64,000 nucleotides of DNA from positions 248,001 through 312,000 of the forward strand of contig NZ_JYLB01000008.1 of the NCBI RefSeq assembly GCF_001042905.1, in the 5' to 3' direction. The translations under genes were made by a program, and so were the position numbers. The notes under the pieces are model-generated. The model was not told the origin of the DNA. It ran no database searches and saw only the letters and a program-made list of their open reading frames with translations. Of the stretch, positions 25,447-33,710 are shown one piece after another. The stretch's first letter is position 1; each line of letters opens with the position of its first letter. This DNA comes from Pseudomonas lini (GTDB taxonomy: Bacteria > Pseudomonadota > Gammaproteobacteria > Pseudomonadales > Pseudomonadaceae).

Positions 25447-28400
25447 ATGTCTGTCGCTATTGAAAAACAGCTGAATGAAAGCCTGCGTGATGCGCAGCTC
25501 GGGCTCTATCTGTCAGCGATCGCCCCGAAAGACGAAACCCTGAAATCCCTGAAAATCGCAGAGCACCTCAAAACGGCCAATGACCTTTACCAGTATTGGT
25601 TACTTGATGTGCTGGTCAGTCAAGACGTGCCAACCAGCCCGGTTGCCTGTGCCATTGCCAGTCTTCAGCAATACATCAACAGTATTCTGGCCAACATGGA
25701 ACCGGGGTATCACACCGCACAGATTCCAACCGATCACGTCGACACCTGGCGCAGCGTCATACATCACTACCAGGCCTGGGCGGCCAATCAGCGCCTGTAC
25801 TATTTCCCTGCGACATACCTTGATCCGACGCTTCGCAAAACCAGAACCGAAAGCTTCGAACAACTGGAAAACGACCTCAACCGCAACCAGCTCACTGCCG
25901 AGTCCGTGCAAACGGCTGTGCTGGCCTATCTGACCAGGCTGGAAGAAGTGGCCAACCTGGAAATCGTCAACGGTTACATTGACGGAAGCGATTTCGCCAA
26001 CAGCACTTATTACTTCATTGCCAAGTCCCGTGCAGCCAATACCTGGTACTGGCGTTCGCTGGACATGGCTTGTCGCCCCTTTGTGCCCGGCTCCCGGTCG
26101 GCCAAATATGATGCACCGGAACCACAAGCGTGGTCTGACTGGCACCGCATCAATCTACCTGTTTGCGACAGCACCCTCGAACACACTATCCGTCCGGTCA
26201 TGTTCAACAATCGCTTATATGTGATCTGGGCTGAATGCATCTTTCAGGATCAGGCGGCCAACGAAGAAAACAAGGACAACACCAAGCCTTTGTTTCGTCT
26301 GAACATGTGTTTCAAGAAATATGACGGGAGCTGGAGTACGCCGCAAACATGCGTGCAAGGTTACGCGTCCAAGGAAGTTCTTAATGAACGGGATTTGACA
26401 GTGTTGCTGGAAAGCACACAGACCATTGCCATCCACGATCAATCATCTGATGTGGCGTCATTGCTTCTTGCCCTGTTTATCAATAGTCCTGCACACGTTA
26501 AGACAGGGGCTTCTCACCAGTTCTGGATTTCGGTCAGCATTGACAAGGATTGCGTTATCGCCCCGACACTAAAACTCGATGGATTGAATAGTGAAAAGGA
26601 CATTTTGCTAACAGCGTTCGCCGAAACGTGGCCATCGACCAGTAAAAGATCGCTCCAGTTCAACATTTCTTCCTCTAAGTCGCTTGAGAACGTCGCCCCC
26701 CGGATCGATTCCTATCAGGACGATAAATCAGGTACGACAGAATTCATCAACTTCCAAGGCTCAAAAATAGAAAACGGCGATGCCCGGACAAACCAGCCTC
26801 GCCACCCCATCCGAATGAACATTACCTTCGCCAGGCACCTGATCGCGCGCGCGGAACAAAGCATGGACAAGTTGCTGACCTGGTCCTCTCAGCACTTGGA
26901 AGAACCACCATTCGAAAGTGGCAAACCGCTTGAAAAACTGGATTTCTACGGTGCCTACGGCCGCTACTTCGTCGAGCTGTTTCTCTACCTTCCCTGGCTG
27001 GTGGCACACCGCTTCATTCAGGAGCGCCAATACGGCGAAGCCGAGCGTTGGTTGCAGTACCTGTTCAATCCCGCCCGAAAAGCAGTCAGTGACAATAACC
27101 CTGACTACTGGAACGCGGTGCCACTGATTACCGGCACTGCTCCGAAGCCCGGTCAATCCAGCTACGCCATCCAGGGGCCACAGGATCCGCACCAGATTGC
27201 ACTGAGTCATCCCGTGCACTTTCGCAAAGCCTTGTACATGCTCTATATCGATATTCTGCTCAACCGCGGCGACACCGCTTACCGCGAATTGACCCCCGAC
27301 AGCCTGACAGACGCGAAGCTCTGGTATCTGCGCGCACAGAACCTTTTGGGCCCACGACCGGATATCAGGCAAACCGATCCATGGGCAGCGCTCACGTTGA
27401 AAGAATTCAGCGAGGAGCCCAATAAAAAGCTGCGTGAATTTGAAAAAAAACTGGGTAAAGACGGTAAACACCAACCGACAACTGCCGAACCAGGGTTGGC
27501 CCCTGAAGTGTGTATTCGCCCATACGTCCATTCACATTCCGCGCATGCGATTGACGCCCCGCATTCGCGCTTACCCTTCAATCCCATGCTGCTCCCTCGC
27601 TGGGAGAAGCTCGAAAGCCGCCTGCACAACCTCCGGCATAATCTCGACATTGTGGGTCGCCCATTGAGGCTTGCGCTCTTCGCGGCTCCAGCCGTTTCAG
27701 ACAATCGCCTCGGCGCCAATACCCCACGCGCTGCGGAGCCCGGTATGGCCCCGCGTCTTGGCACAGAGATCCCGCCTTACCGTTTCAATGCTCTGCACGC
27801 CCAAGCCATGAGTGCGGTAGACACAGTGATTCAGTTCGGCACAACACTACTGTCGTTCATCGAACGCAGCGAACAGGCCAGTTATCAAGAGCTTCAGCAA
27901 CAGCACATCTGGGATATGGCCAACTATGCGGTAGACCTGCAGACCCAGGCCCTGAAAATCAACCAGAAATCCCGGGAAGCACTACTGGCCAGTAAAGCCA
28001 TCGTCGAATGCCGCCAGGATTACTACAGTCAGCTGGTCAACGAGATCGTCAATCAAGAAGAAGTAACGGCTGCGGAACTCCATTTGTCGGGGCGCATCGC
28101 TGAAGTCGGCGCCCATGTGGCTAATGCAGTCGGCCAGGGTCTGAAAGTGTTGCCCAACATATTTGGCCTGGCAGATGGCGGGACCCGCCTGGAGGGTGGC
28201 CCGCACGCCATGATGGCCATGGCTCAAGGTGTGGCAACCGCAGCCTATGGCGCTGGAGAGGCCCTGGAACGCGCCGCGCAGTATCGACGCCGCCATCAGG
28301 ATTGGACGCTCGCACGTGACCAGGCAACGCTCGAAATTGCCCAGATTGATGCACAACTGGCGCTGGAAGCCGAACGAGAGACCGCCTCACAACTGCTGTT

Positions 28401-29289
28401 ACGACAAACTCAAACCTCTTTGGCTCAAGCCCGGAGCTCCTACGACTTTCTCAGTCAGCGCTTTACCAACTCTCAGCTTTACCAGTGGTTCACCCACCAA
28501 CTCTCCAGTTTCTACTATCAGGTGTATGACTCAACGTTCTCTCTGTGCCAATTCACCGAACGGAGTTGGCGCTACGAGACAGCCGACAACACCACTCAAA
28601 CGTTCTTCCAGCACCAGACATGGAACAGCACCTACCGTGGGCTCGGCCCCGGCGAGCGTATGAAGTTAGGCTTGGTGAAGATGCAGAACGCTTATCTGCT
28701 GGGCAACGAGCGCGAGCTGGAAATTCGCAAGACCGTGTCGTTACGCCAACTTCACGCGAAGGAAAAGACCGAGGACAAGTCTGCGCCATCGATCAACAAA
28801 CCCTGGGACGATACGCTCGCAGCAGACAAAACGTCGATCAAAGGTATTAAGTCCACCCTGGTCGATACTGGCTCGTGCGAGTTCGAATTGATGGAGTCCC
28901 TGTTTGAAAACGACTATCCGGGGCACCGTTTGCGCCGGATCAAAAGCATCAGTATTTCCCTGCCGGCTGTCCTTGGCCCTTATGAAGATATCCGTGCCAC
29001 GCTGACCCAGACCGGCAGCGAAGTGGTCATGCCCGGCCCCGACAAGACGGTTATGAAAGGTCTGCGGGCCAATCAACACATCGCCCTGTCGACAGGTATC
29101 GACGATAACGGTCTTTTCACCCTGAGTTTTCAGGACGAGCGCTACCTGCCGTTTGAATACACCGGCGCGATTTCTAAATGGAAGCTGTCGTTTCCCAATC
29201 ATGCCGCCCAGAAGACCACGCTTGAGTCGCTCACCGATGTCATCGTGCACGTTTGTTATACGGCCCGGGCAGGCGGGGGGGCGCAATGA
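25447..29289 (+). CDS. Tc toxin subunit A, C-terminal polypeptide (TcaB-like)
   Basis: The protein is 1280 residues. The start at 25447 (MSVAIEKQ) is preferred because AAGGA at 25436-25440 then has a six-base gap; the ATG at 25441 would touch it. Parts in order: neuraminidase-like region (VNGYIDGSDFANSTYYFIAK, about 177-196), linker with LLPRWEKLESRLHNLRHNLD (about 716-735), the helical channel region (about 830-1010, HIWDMANYAVDLQTQALKIN onward), and the TcB-binding domain (about 1130-1280; SLFENDYPGHRLRRIKSISI). It would pair with the preceding gene product to form a complete TcA. The stop overlaps the TcB start (ATGA). Confidence 0.9.
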   Translation: MSVAIEKQLNESLRDAQLGLYLSAIAPKDETLKSLKIAEHLKTANDLYQYWLLDVLVSQDVPTSPVACAIASLQQYINSILANMEPGYHTAQIPTDHVDTWRSVIHHYQAWAANQRLYYFPATYLDPTLRKTRTESFEQLENDLNRNQLTAESVQTAVLAYLTRLEEVANLEIVNGYIDGSDFANSTYYFIAKSRAANTWYWRSLDMACRPFVPGSRSAKYDAPEPQAWSDWHRINLPVCDSTLEHTIRPVMFNNRLYVIWAECIFQDQAANEENKDNTKPLFRLNMCFKKYDGSWSTPQTCVQGYASKEVLNERDLTVLLESTQTIAIHDQSSDVASLLLALFINSPAHVKTGASHQFWISVSIDKDCVIAPTLKLDGLNSEKDILLTAFAETWPSTSKRSLQFNISSSKSLENVAPRIDSYQDDKSGTTEFINFQGSKIENGDARTNQPRHPIRMNITFARHLIARAEQSMDKLLTWSSQHLEEPPFESGKPLEKLDFYGAYGRYFVELFLYLPWLVAHRFIQERQYGEAERWLQYLFNPARKAVSDNNPDYWNAVPLITGTAPKPGQSSYAIQGPQDPHQIALSHPVHFRKALYMLYIDILLNRGDTAYRELTPDSLTDAKLWYLRAQNLLGPRPDIRQTDPWAALTLKEFSEEPNKKLREFEKKLGKDGKHQPTTAEPGLAPEVCIRPYVHSHSAHAIDAPHSRLPFNPMLLPRWEKLESRLHNLRHNLDIVGRPLRLALFAAPAVSDNRLGANTPRAAEPGMAPRLGTEIPPYRFNALHAQAMSAVDTVIQFGTTLLSFIERSEQASYQELQQQHIWDMANYAVDLQTQALKINQKSREALLASKAIVECRQDYYSQLVNEIVNQEEVTAAELHLSGRIAEVGAHVANAVGQGLKVLPNIFGLADGGTRLEGGPHAMMAMAQGVATAAYGAGEALERAAQYRRRHQDWTLARDQATLEIAQIDAQLALEAERETASQLLLRQTQTSLAQARSSYDFLSQRFTNSQLYQWFTHQLSSFYYQVYDSTFSLCQFTERSWRYETADNTTQTFFQHQTWNSTYRGLGPGERMKLGLVKMQNAYLLGNERELEIRKTVSLRQLHAKEKTEDKSAPSINKPWDDTLAADKTSIKGIKSTLVDTGSCEFELMESLFENDYPGHRLRRIKSISISLPAVLGPYEDIRATLTQTGSEVVMPGPDKTVMKGLRANQHIALSTGIDDNGLFTLSFQDERYLPFEYTGAISKWKLSFPNHAAQKTTLESLTDVIVHVCYTARAGGGAQ

Positions 29290-32200
29290 GTGAGCAGACA
29301 GCATTACCTGTCCACGCCCCGTCATTGCCCAAAGGAGGGGGGGCCATTCAGAGCATTGGCAAAGGATTGGGCACCGTCGGTGCCCATGGCGCGGCGTCCT
29401 ATGAGATTGCCTTGCCGATTTCACCGGGACGCGGCTTCGCCCCGTCCCTCTCTCTCAGCTATTCAAGCTCTGCGGGCAACGGCGTATTTGGCATCGGCTG
29501 GGGAATCTCATTGCCAGTTGTGGCACGACGCACCAGCACGGGGGTGCCGGCCTATACCGAAGAGGATGAGATTATCGGTCCGGGCGGGGTGGTGTGGATG
29601 CCGGAGCGCGATGCAGACGGCACCATCATTCAATCGCGCATCAGCAAATACAACGACCTGCAACTGGATACGATCTACGCGGTAGTACGTCACTTTCCCA
29701 GAGTCGAAAGCTCTTTCGAGCGCATTGAACATTGGTCCTCGGAGAGCGACAAGCCGGGTTTCTGGCTGGTGCACGGTGCGGATGGCAGCCTTCATTTGTA
29801 CGGAAAACGTCAGTTATCGCGGCGCTCCGATCCACTCAATGCGAGCCGGGTCGGCGAGTGGTTGCTGGAGGAGAGTATGAACGCGCACGGCGAACACATC
29901 CTCTACCGGTACAAAGCCGAAACAAACGAACAGGGCACCACTGCCCAGCGCTATTTGAGTCATGTCTGCTACGGCAACTTCGCGGCGGATGCTCACCTTT
30001 ACCTATGGACAGCAGACCGCCTCGCTACGGTGAAATGGCACTTCGAATTGCTGTTTGACTACGGCGAGCGCAGTACCGGCTACGATCAGAAACCGTCCTA
30101 CACGGAGCAACAATGGCTAACCCGCGACGACCGCTTTTCCAGTTTCGCTTATGGCTTTGAACTACGTACCGAACGCCTGTGCCGCCAGGTTCTGATGTTT
30201 CACCGTTTCCCTGACGAATTGGGTGCCGACCCGGCTCTGGTTCGTCGCCTTTTGCTGGATTACCGCCAAACGCCTTTGGGGTACTGCCACTTGAGCGCAG
30301 CTCATGATCAGGCGTTTACCGATTTGGCAACCGCCGAAAATCGTCCCCCACTCGAATTCAACTACAGCGAGTTCAATCTACCTTCCGTCAGCCAATGGAA
30401 GCGGTTTGAAAACATGCCAGGCCTCAATGACGGGCAGCATTACCAGCTCGTTGACCTGTACGGCGAAGGACTGCCGGGAGTGCTTTATTCCAGTGGAAAT
30501 GCCTGGTACTACCGCGAGCCCATGCGAGCCGAGGGCAAAAAAGATAGCGTGGCTTATGATCAGTGGAGCGCATTACCCGCTATCCCTGCTGCCAATGCTG
30601 CAAAACCGATGCATCAGTCACTGAGCGACCTCACCGGCAACGGACGTCTGGACTGGGTGATTACTCGACCCGGATTGTACGGTTTCTTCTCCCTCAAGCC
30701 TGATCGCAACTGGTCGGATTTCGCCACGTTCAGCCAATTCCCCCTGGAGTTTTTCAGCCCTGAAGGGCAACTGGCCGATCTGATGGGCCAGGGACTCAGT
30801 GATCTGACGCTAATCGGCCCTCGCAGCGTGCGCCTGTACGCCAATCATCGAGAAAAAGGGTTTACGGCGGCTCGCGAAGTGCCCCACGACACGCATGACG
30901 ACTCCCTGCCAGTGCTCAGGCCGTCATCCACCGAGCTGGTAGCGTTCAGTGATGTTTTGGGCAGTGGCCAACAGCATCTGGTGCGCATTCGTCACAACGA
31001 AGTGAAGTGCTGGCCAAACCTGGGTCGTGGACGCTTCGGCAAAGGAGTCGTGTTGGGCTCGCCGAATATTGCCTACGAGGCATTTGACGCTTCACGTGTT
31101 CGCCTGGCAGATCTGGACGGCTCCGGTGCAACCGATTTGATCTACCTGAACGCGGGCCACGCATTGATCTTCATGAACCGTGGCGGCAATAGCTTCGACG
31201 CGCCCGTTACCCTCCCCTGGCCGGCGGGTGTGAGCTATGACCGTTTATGTCAGGTCAGCATCGCCGATCTACAGGGGCTCGGCTGTTCCAGCCTGATTCT
31301 GACCGTGCCGCACAGGACACCCCGGCATTGGCGTTACGACTTCGTCAGTGCAAAACCCTATTTGCTCACCGGCACCAACAACAATATGGGGGCTGCCGGC
31401 AGCATCAGCTACCGCAGCTCAGCGCAGGAGTGGCTGGATGAAAAAAAGAACGAGGTCAACGCCGACCGCGCGCCCGTCTGCCATGTGCCATTTGCCCTGC
31501 ATCTGGTCTCGAAGCTGACCCGGCTCGATGAGATTACCGGCAACCGGCAGAGCCAGAGTTTTTCCTATAGCAGAGGCTATTACGATGGCATTGAACGCGA
31601 ATTCCGCGGTTTCGGTCTGCTCTTGCAAACCGATAGCGAAACGACCGGGGGCGATACCGAGTCCCCAGGTTTCACCCTGCCATGCCTGCAAAAGCGCTGG
31701 TTCCATACCGGGCAAGCCGTTGACGCGTCACGTGGCCGTTATCACCGCGCAGACAAGCAAGCAGTAAAACTGGGCAAGACACTGCTGTGTCAGTACTCCC
31801 CTGACACGGGCAACGACACGCTCATCCTGCCACGGGATGAACTGACTAGCCGTGAAATGGCCCGCGCCCTTTGCGGACGCCCACTACGTACCGAGCTCTT
31901 CGGAGTCGATAAGCGCCAGAAAACCAGAACACTGTATTCGATTCAAGAAAACCGTTTCCTGGTTCGGCAACTACACCCCCCCGGGAAAAATCAGCGCTAC
32001 GCAAGGATGTTGCCACTGCCATTGGAGTCCATCAGCTACCAGTACGAAAACATCACTGATGATCCTCAATGCCAGCACACACTGAATTTGCAGCACGATG
32101 CTTATGGCACCCTTACTCATAGTGTGAACGTCCATTACGCCCGACGCAAAACCGTCGGTGACGCAGCACCGTTCAGTGATACTGACCAACAACAATGGTG

Positions 32201-33710
32201 GCGCGACGCTCATGACCCGGCGCAACAGTTCTACTACCTGAACGAAACCCGTGCCGAATTCATTCATCTTGACCGCGATCAGGAATGGCGGTTGGGGCTG
32301 CCTTACCGTCAGCGCGTCAATGCCTTGAAATTTCCCAAAGCCCCCGAAGCCTTGGGCTTGACCATAAAGGACATTACTTACGAAAAGTTCGTCGAGTTCG
32401 TCAAGGGAACCGTGTGGACGACCCAATGCCTTCTGACTGCATTGAGCGTGCAACGCTACCGGCACTCTACAGATGCCCAAACCCTGCCAGACGGCGTCAC
32501 TCATTTCGAGGCACTGCCCGATCATGTAGAAACAGCCGAACTGGACGAGATGGCCTTAAAGGCCTTCGATGTTTTGCCAAAAGCCTCTCGACCAAAAGGA
32601 AGACTGTTCGAACGCAGCGGCTATCAGCGCATGACCGAATTTCTCCCGCTTTCTACCGCTGTAGCAAAACTCTGGTCCGTCAAACACGGGTTCGTGACTT
32701 ATGCCAGGCTGGAAGGTTTCTACCGGCCACTGAACTTGCAAGCGAACCCAAGTTTGGGTGTGACCAAGGTCCGCTACGACAACTATCACTGTCTCATCAC
32801 CGAGTTCGAACAGCCAGATGGCTGCATCACCAAGGCCACCCATGATTACCGATCATTCCAGCCCCTGAGCATCAGTGATCCCAACGGCAACGTACAAGAG
32901 GGCCTCTACAACGGTTTCGGGCAAGTGTTGGCCAGCAGCTTCCACCGCAACTCCGGCAACAAACACGTCGGTTTCAAACCTGTCGCCGAATACAAACGGC
33001 CAGCATTCGACAATCCGACAGACGCCATCAAGTGGGAAAAAGACGCGCTACAGGACGCTGCCAGCACCCTCTTTTACGCGCCATTCAGCTGGATGGGCTG
33101 CATATCGGACGTAGCGTTGGCGGACAAAGACTGGCTAAACCGTTGCGTGACCCATCATGACTTGCTACCGACCGGACATATCCGTGCGTCTGCTCGAACC
33201 AGGTTGTCGGACCCTGCCCCCCTTTCTGTCGACGACGTAAAACTGAAAAGCGAACTAACCGCCTCGACACGTGAACCGGTGCACATGGCCGTCCTGATCG
33301 CCGATCGTTTTCCAGATGACGATCAGAAGCAAATTCGCATCACCGTCACTGACCTCGACGGTTTCGGTCGCACGCTCCAATACAAACAAAAGGTTGCCGA
33401 ACAGCGCTGGCGTGTCAGTGAACGGGTCGAATACAACAACAAGGGATTGCCGATCCGCATTTACCGCCCCTGGTTCTCCGATAAGCACCGTTATATCGAT
33501 GATGCGTCCCTGCGCACTTCCAGCCACCACGACAAACAGTTTTACGATCCGTTGGGCCGCCTTGCTTGTACGCGTCAAGCCGAACAAAACGGCGTTTCCT
33601 GCATGCGAAGGTATACCCGCCACCCTTGGTACACCGTGTACGAAGACGAAAACGACACGCTGGAAGAGGTCTTGCCCAAACCCACCGCCACTACCGGAGG
33701 TGAAGCATGA
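29286..33710 (+). CDS. Tc toxin subunit B (SpvB/TcaC/TcdB family)
   Basis: The protein is 1474 residues. The SpvB N-terminal domain (about residues 10-330) has LPKGGGAIQSIGKGLGTVGA, then SPGRGFAPSLSLSYSSSAGN and GVFGIGWGISLP. The TcB middle domains follow, with FG-GAP-like repeats such as VRLADLDGSGATDLIYLN. The C-terminal half forms one half of the beta-strand shell that, with TccC, makes the closed cocoon holding the toxin payload. The N-terminal part forms the propeller that docks on TcA. The start overlaps the TcA stop and the stop overlaps the TccC start, so the whole operon is translationally coupled. Confidence 0.93.
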   Translation: MSEQTALPVHAPSLPKGGGAIQSIGKGLGTVGAHGAASYEIALPISPGRGFAPSLSLSYSSSAGNGVFGIGWGISLPVVARRTSTGVPAYTEEDEIIGPGGVVWMPERDADGTIIQSRISKYNDLQLDTIYAVVRHFPRVESSFERIEHWSSESDKPGFWLVHGADGSLHLYGKRQLSRRSDPLNASRVGEWLLEESMNAHGEHILYRYKAETNEQGTTAQRYLSHVCYGNFAADAHLYLWTADRLATVKWHFELLFDYGERSTGYDQKPSYTEQQWLTRDDRFSSFAYGFELRTERLCRQVLMFHRFPDELGADPALVRRLLLDYRQTPLGYCHLSAAHDQAFTDLATAENRPPLEFNYSEFNLPSVSQWKRFENMPGLNDGQHYQLVDLYGEGLPGVLYSSGNAWYYREPMRAEGKKDSVAYDQWSALPAIPAANAAKPMHQSLSDLTGNGRLDWVITRPGLYGFFSLKPDRNWSDFATFSQFPLEFFSPEGQLADLMGQGLSDLTLIGPRSVRLYANHREKGFTAAREVPHDTHDDSLPVLRPSSTELVAFSDVLGSGQQHLVRIRHNEVKCWPNLGRGRFGKGVVLGSPNIAYEAFDASRVRLADLDGSGATDLIYLNAGHALIFMNRGGNSFDAPVTLPWPAGVSYDRLCQVSIADLQGLGCSSLILTVPHRTPRHWRYDFVSAKPYLLTGTNNNMGAAGSISYRSSAQEWLDEKKNEVNADRAPVCHVPFALHLVSKLTRLDEITGNRQSQSFSYSRGYYDGIEREFRGFGLLLQTDSETTGGDTESPGFTLPCLQKRWFHTGQAVDASRGRYHRADKQAVKLGKTLLCQYSPDTGNDTLILPRDELTSREMARALCGRPLRTELFGVDKRQKTRTLYSIQENRFLVRQLHPPGKNQRYARMLPLPLESISYQYENITDDPQCQHTLNLQHDAYGTLTHSVNVHYARRKTVGDAAPFSDTDQQQWWRDAHDPAQQFYYLNETRAEFIHLDRDQEWRLGLPYRQRVNALKFPKAPEALGLTIKDITYEKFVEFVKGTVWTTQCLLTALSVQRYRHSTDAQTLPDGVTHFEALPDHVETAELDEMALKAFDVLPKASRPKGRLFERSGYQRMTEFLPLSTAVAKLWSVKHGFVTYARLEGFYRPLNLQANPSLGVTKVRYDNYHCLITEFEQPDGCITKATHDYRSFQPLSISDPNGNVQEGLYNGFGQVLASSFHRNSGNKHVGFKPVAEYKRPAFDNPTDAIKWEKDALQDAASTLFYAPFSWMGCISDVALADKDWLNRCVTHHDLLPTGHIRASARTRLSDPAPLSVDDVKLKSELTASTREPVHMAVLIADRFPDDDQKQIRITVTDLDGFGRTLQYKQKVAEQRWRVSERVEYNNKGLPIRIYRPWFSDKHRYIDDASLRTSSHHDKQFYDPLGRLACTRQAEQNGVSCMRRYTRHPWYTVYEDENDTLEEVLPKPTATTGGEA

